From OMG group bacterium (GTDB lineage: Bacteria; Pseudomonadota; Gammaproteobacteria; Pseudomonadales; Azotimanducaceae): a stretch of DNA of 43,115 nucleotides. The stretch covers positions 1 through 43,115 of the forward strand of contig JAAXGW010000012.1 of NCBI GenBank assembly GCA_012267385.1. Direction: 5' to 3'. Shown one piece after another: positions 8,608 through 18,568 of this stretch. The number at the start of each line of letters is the position of its first letter. Within the stretch, counting starts at the first letter, position 1. Made by a program: the position numbers and the translations under genes. The notes beneath the pieces were generated by a model, which did not search any database, was not told where the DNA came from, and worked only from the letters and a program-made list of their open reading frames with translations.

Positions 8608-11418
8608 ATGGAACCATCAAGTCGAACTGACTTAACCTCCGATTCTTATCGACGCTCATCACCGATTGTCATCCTAAGCTACGTAATACGCGGTTTTGCA
8701 ATTACTGGTCCTGGAAAAATCTTAGGATTGTTGGTTAAGGGTGGTGGTGGGACGATTGTTGCGCTCTATGGATTGAGTGCACTTCAATCGTTTGGCGTCC
8801 ATTGGTCTTTCCGTTTGTTTGTTGTATTTTTCTCTATCCTAATCGTACAAATCGTAATTTCGGTTTTCAAATACTTCACCCTACAGTTTCGGTATGATGA
8901 GAACAAAATTTCCGCGAAAAAGGGTTTTCGTACTCAAACAGTAATAGACTTTGATTGGTTTAACGTACGTTCTATTGAACTCACCCGGTCGGCATTCCAA
9001 CGTCGATTAAACTTGGCGAGTATTTCTTTGGTTACCGCTGGTGACGAGGATGATGCCATCGAAATACCCTATATTCCGCTTTCATTAGCACTTGAGTGGG
9101 AACAACGGGTTAAAGAACAGACAACACACACTGACGATCGAGAATCCGGTCAGGCAGAAACTGAAAGTTCTGCTGCCGAAATCGATATCTCCAGTGCAGA
9201 ACAACAAAGTAAAACGGTGCACAGACTTTCTCTACGCAAGCTAGTACATGGAAGTATCGCCTGTACTAATGTTCTGGGCGAAGCTCTCATTGGATTTATT
9301 GTGCTAGGTATCGGGTACTGCGTGTATAGATTTCTCTATCAAATCGTCATGTTGCCCCCGAATATTTTCGAATTAGACGATAGCGGTCCATTTAAATTGT
9401 TGCGAGAACAAGTTAGTACGACGATCCGAGACCTTCCGACCAATTTTGCGGCAGATACAACTTCGCTCGCGGAAGCATTTCAGCAATTTAGCGGTATCGC
9501 TATAACCCAATCTCCACAAGGCAAACCGCTCTTCTTCATATCTCTAGCACTGATCTTAACCGTCGTCTTTCTTTTAATCTTTCAGATTTTGTACATCACC
9601 CGCTATTTTGGTTTCAATTTAACACAACGGGGTATACATTTACAGGCGGAGGATGGGCTATTTAAGAAGCGGAGGCTGACCATTCGTCGAGACCGGGTTC
9701 AAACAACTTCCTTTAGAGCAAATTTCGTAGAACGAAGGCTAAATCGCGGGAACGTGGAAATGGATAGCGCGAGCAAATTCGAGTGTCGTATCCCATATGT
9801 AACAAATGAGTGTGCTGATGGAATACTTCGATCTGTTACGGAACAGGCGCGCACCCCGGTAACTTTGTCTCCTTTCAAGCAAGAGTTTACTCCGATTCAT
9901 GTTTTGAGTTTGATCCAAAAGTGGGTAATTCAGGTCGTGTTTTTACTCCCGATAACTCTAACTCTCATCGCTTACTTCTTTCCAATAACGAGAGGACTCA
10001 TTTGGCCTTACTCACTCCTACTATTGGGGTACGCTGTAATAAAAATTTACATAGGCTGGAGACGGAAAGGGTACATCATTAACGACGACTTCTTGTTACA
10101 ACGAGAGGGAGGATTTAGTTGGTGGTCGGTCAAAGTTGCGCCGTTAAACAAGGTGCAAAGCATGACAATCAACCAAAGCGTGGTACAACGGATACGAGAT
10201 CGCGCAACGATCAGATTTCACTTCGCGTCTGGTGTCCAATCTATACCATTCTTGACTCTCTCAGTAGCAGAAGCCATGCAACAAACCGTCGAAGGTGGGA
10301 TTCGAGGCGAAAGCGACACTCCGGACGATGTCGACGAAGATAAAGCAGCTAAAGAATGGAAATCATTACCCCTCAAGTATATCGTCTGTAGCGTTTGTAC
10401 AAAACTACTCACTTCATTCCTCATACTAATACCACTGTTTGGTTTGATTGCCTGGGGAATGAACTCGTGGTTTTCCGTTTCCTATGAAATGTTAGGTTGG
10501 ATCCTGGGCCTTGCTTGGGCAGCATTGGCGATTTGGAGAATCGTTGCGGTTTGTTTAAAAATTCCAAGATTTCGGTATGCAGTTGGCGAAGATGACATAG
10601 TCGTTAAAAAATCTCTGCTTGCGACAGAAACTGAAACAGTGAGATATAGTCGATTGCAATCGGTTTCTACCGACAACGGGGTCATTGATGGATTTTTCGG
10701 CATTAGCAATCTGAATCTCTACACAGCGGAGAACTGGGTATACGTCAACGGTTTAGATCAGAGAGAAGCTCTGAGACTTCGAGATTTCATCGCAAAGCGA
10801 ACATTGGAGGTAGCAAGTACCGGATCCGATGCATTGACGATGACCGAACAAAGTTCAAGTGCTGTAGATTCTGAAGCTACTGATACTCCACCGGACACTT
10901 CCCAAAAAGGTACAGAGTCAATGCCCGAGAGTGCAGGCATTTCGTGGAGAAAATTCAGTGGTTGGAACCGCGAGATATTGAAAAGTGTAGTGCAAGTATT
11001 GTTGGGATTGCCATGGTTAGTGTTGATATTGGCATTCATGATTTACTCGGCCAACGAGAATTGGGTGTACGAGAATCAAGATACAGTCCTTGGTGCCATA
11101 TTCGGTTGGCAGTTCTTTGTCGGGATTTGGTTGATTGGTAGTTTGTGGTTAGGAAGCGAACCATTCATTGAAATTCCTCGCAAGGGTTACTCAGTTTCAG
11201 CAGACGCGTTGCGGTATAAAGAAGGTTGGTTGCGACGAGAACACCACTTCATACCTCTGAATCGGATTCAAAACGTGAATGTTTCTGAGACTATTCTCGA
11301 TCGATTGTTTAAATTGAGCTCAGTAAAAGTCGCGACGGCGGCATCGGAAACAGTCACGCTGAAATACTTGAGCAAAAGAGACGCTGAAAAGTTGCGCGAA
11401 GAATTACTACCAGATTGA
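8608..11418 (+). CDS. large membrane protein with five bPH2 (YdbS/YdbT-like, DUF304) domains
   Basis: A 936-residue inner-membrane protein built from five repeats of a hydrophobic hairpin followed by a bacterial PH-like bPH2 domain. The PH-like parts begin near residues 93 (F-R-Y-D-E-N-K-I), 332 (G-F-N-L-T-Q-R-G-I), 480 (G-Y-I-I-N-D-D-F), 655 (F-R-Y-A-V-G-E-D-D-I) and 862 (G-Y-S-V-S-A-D-A-L). Each continues with the family pattern of basic strand, hydrophobic-R/N-K/R-hydrophobic-Q-S/T/N, then L-x-R. Acidic linkers near 170-205 and 740-785 join the modules. Known YdbT proteins carry about three such domains in 490 residues and YdbS carries one, so this looks like a fusion or internal expansion. 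A biochemical role is not established in general. It is divergent from the GntR operon. Confidence 0.85.
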   Translation: MEPSSRTDLTSDSYRRSSPIVILSYVIRGFAITGPGKILGLLVKGGGGTIVALYGLSALQSFGVHWSFRLFVVFFSILIVQIVISVFKYFTLQFRYDENKISAKKGFRTQTVIDFDWFNVRSIELTRSAFQRRLNLASISLVTAGDEDDAIEIPYIPLSLALEWEQRVKEQTTHTDDRESGQAETESSAAEIDISSAEQQSKTVHRLSLRKLVHGSIACTNVLGEALIGFIVLGIGYCVYRFLYQIVMLPPNIFELDDSGPFKLLREQVSTTIRDLPTNFAADTTSLAEAFQQFSGIAITQSPQGKPLFFISLALILTVVFLLIFQILYITRYFGFNLTQRGIHLQAEDGLFKKRRLTIRRDRVQTTSFRANFVERRLNRGNVEMDSASKFECRIPYVTNECADGILRSVTEQARTPVTLSPFKQEFTPIHVLSLIQKWVIQVVFLLPITLTLIAYFFPITRGLIWPYSLLLLGYAVIKIYIGWRRKGYIINDDFLLQREGGFSWWSVKVAPLNKVQSMTINQSVVQRIRDRATIRFHFASGVQSIPFLTLSVAEAMQQTVEGGIRGESDTPDDVDEDKAAKEWKSLPLKYIVCSVCTKLLTSFLILIPLFGLIAWGMNSWFSVSYEMLGWILGLAWAALAIWRIVAVCLKIPRFRYAVGEDDIVVKKSLLATETETVRYSRLQSVSTDNGVIDGFFGISNLNLYTAENWVYVNGLDQREALRLRDFIAKRTLEVASTGSDALTMTEQSSSAVDSEATDTPPDTSQKGTESMPESAGISWRKFSGWNREILKSVVQVLLGLPWLVLILAFMIYSANENWVYENQDTVLGAIFGWQFFVGIWLIGSLWLGSEPFIEIPRKGYSVSADALRYKEGWLRREHHFIPLNRIQNVNVSETILDRLFKLSSVKVATAASETVTLKYLSKRDAEKLREELLPD

Positions 11419-11606
11419 ATTCACACTACTCAAAGTAAATAACTTTGGTATGGCTTATGTTTGGTATCGTCTAGTCGTTTGATGACACAGTGGGCTATCA
11501 TATAAGCGACCTGTTTACCCCGAGAACTACTCTGATAACCACAGTCCCCATTACCATTGAGAATCAGATACCACTTCATCTGATTGTTCGTCAATTGTTA
11601 TTTAGT

Positions 11607-12322
11607 ATGATGTCTAAACTGCGCTACACCCTCCGATACTCTTTTTGGTTGCGTTCGGTCTGTTTTCGACCCAGGTGATGGGAGACGACGTTCTTGGAAC
11701 TTATCTCATGTATGACGTGGATCAGGAAACTGGAAAGATTTCAGAAATGGAGGAGGGACTTAGTACTACGATTTCTCTCACCAAGATAGATGATGAATCT
11801 TATACGGTGATGATCACTCGGGAAGTTAGTAAAGAACAATGGGAAAAGAGTCAAGATCTACTGAGAGGAATTTTTGCGGGACTGAGCCCCGAAACAAAGG
11901 AAAATATTGAAAAAACTGCTGCGAGAATGAGTGGGATCGACCCGCGTGAAACTGAAGGAATGTTCGACATAGTTGCGGAGTACAACATCAACGAAGTTCA
12001 AAGTTACGAGAACGTCAAACACCAGGTCGAAACTACTACGGACGTAACAGTTGATGGGAACAATGTATCGATATTTGTTCCACTCCCAGACGACGATTTG
12101 GACAAGGGTACTAATAAGGACGAAAAAGAGGCCGGGGAGTACTACGAGATAGTAATCGAAAACGGAGAACTCAACGGTACGTACACGGACTACTTAGGAC
12201 CCGATTTGAGATCTTCCACAAAAAAAATTCACGCGAAACGCGTCTCAGATTCGCCGCAGTCAGAAGAGGACAGCTACGACACCAAAACCACAGTCCCAGA
12301 AGATCCGACTAGGAGAACCTAA
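11607..12322 (+). pseudogene. secreted protein gene frameshifted in its signal peptide
   Basis: The main frame (TTG at 11645 to 12322) encodes an acidic, beta/alpha protein of about 225 residues with no recognised domain. It starts in the middle of a hydrophobic stretch (L-V-A-F-G-L-F-S-T-Q-V-M-G-D-D). A good signal-peptide start, ATG-ATG at 11607-11612 followed by S-K-L-R-Y-T-L-R-Y-S-F, lies in another frame. The two join into a normal signal peptide if one T is added to the run of five Ts at 11642-11646. The gene is therefore either inactivated by a 1-base deletion, slippage-controlled, or a sequencing error. Mature sequence from G-D-D onward appears intact, which suggests a recent change. 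Confidence 0.6.
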
Positions 12323-12450
12323 GAACGCTAGTTCAGTGAAATGGAGGAATTTGACGAGAAGACTTGTCCATCAACAGCTTGAAGCATTGGAATCCCCAAG
12401 ACTTGTTCAATGGGTCAAAATTAGCGTCTTCGATTCAATTGTGTTCTTGC

Positions 12451-14274
12451 TCAGTCTTCGAAACGTTTGAGACTGGCTTCGTCTTCAGGAGTCAAGAATG
12501 TGCGTGCCCTCTCAAGTTGCTCGTCAGTGAAAACCGGGTTGTAACGATTCTGCGAAATTATTTCATATGCCGCGATGGACTTGATAGTCTTCGTCGACAA
12601 CCCGTCAAGAGACTCCATTAAATTCTTTGGATTAGTTCTTGCCCATGAAGAAAAAACAGTTAGATAGTAATATCGTCGATGTGATTCTTCTAGTTCTTCT
12701 CCAAGAACCAAAGCTTGTTCAATTTGACCCTCAACTACCATCTCCGATGCGACCCTACCGTACAGTATGTATTTGTATCTTTCGTTCACTTGAGGTAGCA
12801 ATTTTTTAGCGACTTCGATATCTCCTTCCCGAACTATTTCCCCCAGAACGTGGTAATCTAGTCCCAATCCCGAGCCAGAAGCGGGATGCTCGATTGCAAG
12901 TTCAAAAGCCTTGTTAGGATCTTTGCGAGCTAAACGAGGCAACGTACTCTCGAGTAGATTTCGTCGTTGTGGGTCCTCTGATTTAAAGTTCTCTAGCACC
13001 CAGTCTGTCGCAGCTTCGGGGCGTTGAACTGCCCATTGATAAACAATACTATCCAGAATCATCGAAGTATTTCCTACGGTGTGTTCTATGGAACTGAGCA
13101 TGACGATTGCGCCCAAAGGGTCTTCACGAGCGATATTTGATAACGCTGTTGACAACGGATATGCTCGATTCTCTAACGAAATTGATTCAACATTCTCGAT
13201 CATTTCAGAAGGATTACTCCGTGCCCAAACTCCCGCGATTTCCTCTTCAAGTTCTGACACCAAGGAAGCAGGTTCAAACGTCGAAACGGCAGAGAGAGCG
13301 GCTAGTGCGTCTGTTCGAGCCCACACGCGTACGATTCTTTCAGATAGATAAGACTGTTCTTGCTCATCTGATAAGCTGCGAGCATACTCTAATGCGCTCT
13401 CAGGATCTCCTTGCGCGATCGCTTCTACTAAAGGAGGCCTGATTCGATAATCATCGACTCCTATTTGATAGATCTTCGAGAGCACCTCTAAACCGATTTG
13501 TTCCCTCCAAGCCTCGGCGACTTTCGTTAGAGTTTCAGTTTGCAGGATATTGTCGACGTTGTCATTGAGCAAAATTTCCCAGGACCGTTCAGGCTCTCCA
13601 ATTTTCTCAGAAACCTTTGAATCACTAAGTAATCTAAGAAACGTCTTTTCACTCTCGAGTTGTCTCGCTATTGAAAGCCGTTCATTCTCCGGTAGATCGT
13701 CGCGGGTTTCAAGAATGGTTTGCAGAGCGACATTACGTTGCGAACTTACCAGTGTGGCGGCAGCGTCAATTGCATCTTCCAAGTGTAAGACTGCCCATTC
13801 GCTAAACACAATCTTTAGAGCTGCATCGGATTGAAGTATTGAAACTTCGTCAATACGTCGGAATGCTTCTTGTGGATTGATCGCTGTAAGACTTCGCAGT
13901 ATGACTTGCTGCGCGATCTCGCGCTGACTCGCGCGCTTGATGGACTTAGATTGACTCCACCATTCTTTCAATTCCTGCTCAGTCGCTTGAGAAAAGGTAG
14001 CGTGAAGGGCACTATATTGCTTAGAGATGCTATGGTGTTTGAAGATTTCATTAAACCGCCCGATCTCAACCCTGTCGTCGGTTGAAATTCTGTTCGTGCT
14101 AGTTTTTGAAGTCTGCTCGACTTTATTGTGTGCAACGTCTTGAGTGGATTGTTCGTTCTGAGGACCAATCCTTTGAATAGCAAGAACTGCTAGTACCCCT
14201 AAGAACAGACCTAGCGCGAACGAGATCCCAACTACAGAAATTCGTTTGAGACCCATCGAAGGTTGCTCGCTCAT
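12451..14274 (-). CDS. membrane-anchored alpha-solenoid protein, array copy A
   Basis: Last copy of the array in transcription order, 607 residues from the ATG at 14274 (AAGGTG eight bases before it; an in-frame GTG three codons upstream is less likely). Residues 1-11 are basic and cytoplasmic, 12-34 form one transmembrane helix with small residues, and 35-75 are a Q/S/T-rich linker. The rest is all-helical and predicted periplasmic. W-A-R-x-D/N-P-x-x-A-type repeats begin near residues 287, 318, 350, 381, 414, 448, 480, 512 and 544, that is every 31-34 residues, indicating a solenoid. Family blocks seen here: W-W near 105, T-R-D-D-L near 190 and S-W-E-I-L-L-N-D near 231. No enzyme motif is visible. 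Function unknown; a protein-binding scaffold is inferred from the fold type. Confidence 0.85.
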   Translation of the reverse strand: MSEQPSMGLKRISVVGISFALGLFLGVLAVLAIQRIGPQNEQSTQDVAHNKVEQTSKTSTNRISTDDRVEIGRFNEIFKHHSISKQYSALHATFSQATEQELKEWWSQSKSIKRASQREIAQQVILRSLTAINPQEAFRRIDEVSILQSDAALKIVFSEWAVLHLEDAIDAAATLVSSQRNVALQTILETRDDLPENERLSIARQLESEKTFLRLLSDSKVSEKIGEPERSWEILLNDNVDNILQTETLTKVAEAWREQIGLEVLSKIYQIGVDDYRIRPPLVEAIAQGDPESALEYARSLSDEQEQSYLSERIVRVWARTDALAALSAVSTFEPASLVSELEEEIAGVWARSNPSEMIENVESISLENRAYPLSTALSNIAREDPLGAIVMLSSIEHTVGNTSMILDSIVYQWAVQRPEAATDWVLENFKSEDPQRRNLLESTLPRLARKDPNKAFELAIEHPASGSGLGLDYHVLGEIVREGDIEVAKKLLPQVNERYKYILYGRVASEMVVEGQIEQALVLGEELEESHRRYYYLTVFSSWARTNPKNLMESLDGLSTKTIKSIAAYEIISQNRYNPVFTDEQLERARTFLTPEDEASLKRFED

Positions 14275-14283
14275 TGTGACCAC

Positions 14284-14635
14284 CTTGCTACCCCATTAGA
14301 CTGGAAAATTGATTATATCCCGTGTGTTCCACAGGATACTTGCTCTGTCATGTCAAGTAGTTATTCGTTTTGAAGTCACAGAGGTATTTTTTTCCGACTA
14401 AGTAAGGAATCGGGACGCTGTCACTCTTGTCAGAACTGTGGAGAGGAGATTGGATACTATCGTCCAAGATTAATTACACAGTTAAGGATTTCCTATCGTT
14501 TGCGACGTCTTGTGCAATTCTTCTTTGTAATGAGTCAGTAGTGTTTGCGAACAGTGCGACTGGACACAATATTCATCTAGACAAGTAGTACACCCAATTT
14601 CTGAATGGGCAACGCATCATTGTCAGTTGAATCCT
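14284..14635. other. intergenic region between copies A and B
   Basis: A 352-base gap, the longest between intact neighbours of the array. It contains the -10-like box of copy A near its left end. I see no gene, strong hairpin or remnant of a further copy in the rest. Confidence 0.5.
14312..14317 (-). promoter_or_regulatory. -10 box of array copy A
   Basis: TATAAT on the minus strand, 38 bases before the ATG, within the context GATATAATCAA. The same box plus a following TC or TAG occurs upstream of copies F, G and H. No clear -35 element is visible. Confidence 0.45.
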
Positions 14636-16468
14636 CTATCTGTTCTCTATACGCTCAATCGTCGTCTCGTCCTCTGAATTCAAGAGAGTTCTTACTTGTT
14701 CTATTTGATCGTCCGTCAAGAGTGGTTGCTTTCGATTATTTGCTTTGAGAGCCATCGCCGCCCGCGATTTGATGCGAAGAGTTGGTAAGTCTTCAAGGGA
14801 TTCATACAGATTTTTAGGATTAGTGGCCGCCCAAAGACTCAACACTCGGACATAGTAATAGCTCCTGTGCTCTTCTGCTAAGTCTTTTCCGAGTTCCAGA
14901 GCTTCCTCTGTCTGTGACTCGCGTACCATTAACTCTCCTGTAGTATGGTAAACCGCCAATCTAGAACTATCCTTCACCTGAGGTAACAGTTTCTTCACCT
15001 TATCGACATTACCTGTCAAAGCTAGTTCTCGAATAACCAAATAATCTAAATTAACCCCTTCATTAAGAGTTGGTTGATCCATCGCTATTGCAAACGCTGC
15101 GTCGGGATCCAGATGTACCAAGCGAGGTAATACCTCCATCAACAACGCGCGCCGTTGAGAGTCGTCAGCGGGATAGTTACTGACCACCCAATCAGCGGCT
15201 GCGGTCGGATCCAAATAAGACCATTCAGTCACAATTTTCTTTTGAATACTTGACGTATTACCAACAAAACTCGCGGCAGAGCTAAGTGTGGCGAGTGCGT
15301 TCATAGGATCCTTGCGCGCGAGAGTTGCGAAAGCAGTTTCCAAAGTAGTCAATCGAGACTTTTCCGATATCGTTTCGATATTTTCAATCACATCTATCGG
15401 ATTGTTCCGCGCCCAAGTTGTCAAGACTACATCTTCAAGTTTTGAAGCGAAGGAACGGGACTCTATCGCTGAGACACCCACTAACGCTGCTTGTGCATTA
15501 GTTTTTGCCCAATCTCGGACAACTATTGTGGACAAGTTCAACTTATCGTACTCTGCAGCTAATCCTCGGGTATAGTCTAAAGCGCCAGCTGGATTCTCTC
15601 GGGCAATCGTTCTCAACAAGTGTCGCTGACTTGAGTAGTCCTCGACTTCTGAGTAAATTGTCGAAAGCACTTCGAATCCAACTTGCTCAAACAATGCTAT
15701 CGCGACGATTTCGAGTGTTTCCACTTGAAGGGCATCGTCGACATCGTCGTTGAGCAAAATTCTCCAAGATTGCTCAGGTTCTTTGATACGTATAGCTACC
15801 AAGGAGTCGCTCGACAATTTATGAAACGTCTCCTCTCCGCTAAGTTGTGTGGCGATAAGTCGGCGTTTACTCTCTATCAAGTCGTCACGGGTTTCCAAGA
15901 TAGCTTGAAGTGCGACGTTGCGTTGCCGAGTTAAGAGTGTGGATGCTGCTTCGACGGCACTGTCCAACCCAGAAACCGACCATTGGCTAAATACGCTCTT
16001 TAAGAGGGCATCCACTTCAAACTGAGTCACATCATCAATTTTTCGAAGTGCTGCTTGAGGGTTTATCGTAGTTAGATTTTGAAGAATCGCTCTCTGCGCG
16101 AGCTTTCGTTGACTGTCTCGTTCAATCGATTGAGATTGAAGCCACCAGTCATTCAACTCGTGCTCGGTCGCCTTAGCAAGGGTCGAGTGAAGCGCACTGT
16201 ATTGATCAGAGATACTCTCATGCTCGAAGATTTCTTGAAACTGCCCGACGTCAATTCTGTCGGCGGTCGAAATTCTGTTCGCACTGTTTGTCCAAGTTTG
16301 TTCGACTTCTCCCTGTGCAACGCCTTGAGAGGATTGCTCGTCTTGAGAGGGGATATTTTGAAAGACAACTATTGCCAGTATCCCAAAAACCAGCCCTACA
16401 CCGAATGAGACTCCAATTAAAGCTATTCGATGGATACCGTTTGAAGGCCGGTCTTTCAATATTGCCAT
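14636..16468 (-). CDS. membrane-anchored alpha-solenoid protein, array copy B
   Basis: A 610-residue paralogue of copy A. I choose the ATG at 16468 over an upstream in-frame GTG because GGGAAG precedes it at a suitable distance. It has a single membrane anchor (I-A-L-I-G-V-S-F-G-V-G-L-V-F-G-I-L-A), the linker Q-D-E-Q-S-S-Q-G-V-A-Q and the full set of family blocks: W-W-L-Q-S-Q-S-I-E-R, A-I-L-E-T-R-D-D-L, S-W-R-I-L-L-N-D-D-V-D-D, G-F-E-V-L-S and K-N-L-Y-E-S-L. The nine C-terminal repeats are all recognisable. It is 185 bases from the next gene upstream (copy C). Its sequence is closest in style to copies A and D, but I cannot rank them without an alignment. Confidence 0.85.
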   Translation of the reverse strand: MAILKDRPSNGIHRIALIGVSFGVGLVFGILAIVVFQNIPSQDEQSSQGVAQGEVEQTWTNSANRISTADRIDVGQFQEIFEHESISDQYSALHSTLAKATEHELNDWWLQSQSIERDSQRKLAQRAILQNLTTINPQAALRKIDDVTQFEVDALLKSVFSQWSVSGLDSAVEAASTLLTRQRNVALQAILETRDDLIESKRRLIATQLSGEETFHKLSSDSLVAIRIKEPEQSWRILLNDDVDDALQVETLEIVAIALFEQVGFEVLSTIYSEVEDYSSQRHLLRTIARENPAGALDYTRGLAAEYDKLNLSTIVVRDWAKTNAQAALVGVSAIESRSFASKLEDVVLTTWARNNPIDVIENIETISEKSRLTTLETAFATLARKDPMNALATLSSAASFVGNTSSIQKKIVTEWSYLDPTAAADWVVSNYPADDSQRRALLMEVLPRLVHLDPDAAFAIAMDQPTLNEGVNLDYLVIRELALTGNVDKVKKLLPQVKDSSRLAVYHTTGELMVRESQTEEALELGKDLAEEHRSYYYVRVLSLWAATNPKNLYESLEDLPTLRIKSRAAMALKANNRKQPLLTDDQIEQVRTLLNSEDETTIERIENR

Positions 16469-16653
16469 GTCACTTCCCACGTTGTTTGCTTAAATAATCG
16501 CTTTCTCTATATCTCGTGCGCACATTGCTTGTGGTGTCATTAACGTGAACGTCGTAAAAGTTCACCATTACATGTCTTTCCTTCGAGCAGACTTTCAGAC
16601 CCGTCCAGACGGTATAAGCGTCGTTGGTTCAATACTCTAAAGCACATTTTCTT

Positions 16654-18483
16654 TCAGTTTTCCAAACGGTCTAGCAGAGCTTCGTCTTCAGTATTTAAGT
16701 AATTTCTCATTTGTTTAATTTGCTCGTCCGAAAATATCGGATTGTTTTGGTTTGCTCGTATGAGTTGTGTCGCTGCTAGCGACTTAAGATCTCCGGTGGA
16801 CAAACTGTCGAGCGACTCGTAAAGGTTCTTGGGACTTTGGCTAGCCCACCAGTTCAATACACCCCAATAGTACATCTGTTGACTCGACTCTGCTAAATCG
16901 TTTCCGAGTTCCATAGCTTCGCTAGTCTGTCCAGCATCTACCATAGCTCTCGCGACGTCTCCATAAATCAGCGATTTGGAACTACTTTCACGTACTCGAG
17001 GGAGTAGTTTTTTCGCGACTTCAAGATCGCCGTAGAAGACGATTTCTTGAATGACATTGGACTCTAGAACTCTATTGTTAGAAGCAGGTTGTTCTATCGC
17101 GATTTCAAAGGCTCGATCGGGGTCTTGAAGTGCAAGAGCTCGCAAAGCTCCCCTCAACAGTGATTGGCGTTGCGGATCCTCTTGCGCAAAGTTACTAAGA
17201 ACCCACTCTGTAGCAGCATCTGGTTGATTTTTCGCCCATTCATCGACGATGCGGTTAAGAATGGTGGACGTATTTCCGACAAAATCTTCTACTGAACTCA
17301 GCATTGTGATTGCTTTCGCAGGATCTTGACTAGCAATTTTTGAAAATGCTGACTCTAACGGCATCAGTCGAGACTCGAATGAAAGTGTCTCAATGTTTTC
17401 GATCAACTCAGTAGGTTTTGTCCTCGACCATACTCTTCCGGCTTCTCTTTCCAACATCGCAGCGAATGAAGCGGGTTCTACAGCTGAAGCGACACGCACG
17501 GCTGTGAGCGCGTCGGTGCGTGCCCATTCACGAATAATGATGCTGGATAGAGTTTCCTGTTCATATTTCTCAAGAATGTTCTCCGTGTAGTCCAAAGCCC
17601 CCGCTAGGTCGACTCGTGCGACGGCGATCACCAAGTCCCGGTCAATGCGAAATTCACGCATTCCGTAAATCTTCGAGAGTACTTCAAAACCGATTTGTTT
17701 CATCCATTCTTCAGCAACCTTGATAAACGTATCCGTCTGCAGATAGTCGTCTACATCATCATCGAGCAATGTAGTCCACGACTCTTCGGGCTCCGCGATG
17801 ACTTCGGATGCTTTCACTTCACTAACTAGCTTAAGGTAAAACTCTTCCGCATTGAGTTTTTTCGCAATCGAGAACTTTTGACTTTCATATAAATCGTCAC
17901 GAGTATCAAGGATGGCTTCTATCGCTACACTTTGTCTGGGTCCTTGAAGAGAGATAGCAGCCTCTACTGCTTCCTCTAATTGCAAAACAGACCATTCTCT
18001 AAAGACTGTGCGCGTACATGTTCCAATTTGAAACATGGATACTTCGTCTAAGCACCTTCGAAGAGCTTCTTGTGGATTGATCGTCGTTAATTTACCTATG
18101 ATGACCTGCTGGGCGAACTTGCGATGACTGTCCCGTTCTATTTGCTGACTTTTCATCCACCATTTCTGCAATTCTGCTTCTGTAGCGTGATCGAGGATTG
18201 TGTAAAGTTCTTTGTGTTGTTCTGCCGTGCTTTCAAGGCTAAAGATTTGTTGAAATTCCACAACTTCACCGGTAGCTCTTTTGGGATAATCAGAGTGTCG
18301 TTCAGACGATGATTGTTCGTCGCCATGTCGAGCAGTGCTTTGCTTACCCTGTTCACCCTGAGAGGCGAGACTTTGGATTGCAACAATTGCAAGTACCCCA
18401 ATTGCTATTCCTACCGCGAAAATAATCCCGATCATGAGATTACGTTTGCTACGTGATAAAGGGAGTGCTTTTGCGATAGTCAT
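16654..18483 (-). CDS. membrane-anchored alpha-solenoid protein, array copy C
   Basis: A 609-residue paralogue. The frame is open 41 codons further upstream, but that extension is hydrophilic, unlike any other copy, and would overlap copy D; I therefore start at the ATG at 18483, just before A-K-A-L-P-L-S-R-S-K-R-N and the membrane anchor. There is no clear Shine-Dalgarno sequence. The linker is longer in H/S/D residues and mentions no T-Q-D-V-A. Two cysteines occur in the first third (R-R-C-L-D-E-V and I-G-T-C-T-R-T), which is unusual because most copies contain none. All later repeats are present, including E-W-A-R-T-D-A and K-N-L-Y-E-S-L. It starts 85 bases downstream of the stop of copy D. 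Confidence 0.83.
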   Translation of the reverse strand: MTIAKALPLSRSKRNLMIGIIFAVGIAIGVLAIVAIQSLASQGEQGKQSTARHGDEQSSSERHSDYPKRATGEVVEFQQIFSLESTAEQHKELYTILDHATEAELQKWWMKSQQIERDSHRKFAQQVIIGKLTTINPQEALRRCLDEVSMFQIGTCTRTVFREWSVLQLEEAVEAAISLQGPRQSVAIEAILDTRDDLYESQKFSIAKKLNAEEFYLKLVSEVKASEVIAEPEESWTTLLDDDVDDYLQTDTFIKVAEEWMKQIGFEVLSKIYGMREFRIDRDLVIAVARVDLAGALDYTENILEKYEQETLSSIIIREWARTDALTAVRVASAVEPASFAAMLEREAGRVWSRTKPTELIENIETLSFESRLMPLESAFSKIASQDPAKAITMLSSVEDFVGNTSTILNRIVDEWAKNQPDAATEWVLSNFAQEDPQRQSLLRGALRALALQDPDRAFEIAIEQPASNNRVLESNVIQEIVFYGDLEVAKKLLPRVRESSSKSLIYGDVARAMVDAGQTSEAMELGNDLAESSQQMYYWGVLNWWASQSPKNLYESLDSLSTGDLKSLAATQLIRANQNNPIFSDEQIKQMRNYLNTEDEALLDRLEN

Positions 18484-18568
18484 GATGTTTGCAGAAAAAA
18501 ATTTTTGTTTGATTCTACAGTGATCTTTGGTTACTCCAACGTTTGACTTCCGGGCTCTTTGTTCGTGC

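Noticed and set aside
8414-8662. 82-codon minus-strand frame between GntR and the bPH2 gene
   Set aside because: Overlaps the start of the bPH2 gene, has no family resemblance and no ribosome binding site.
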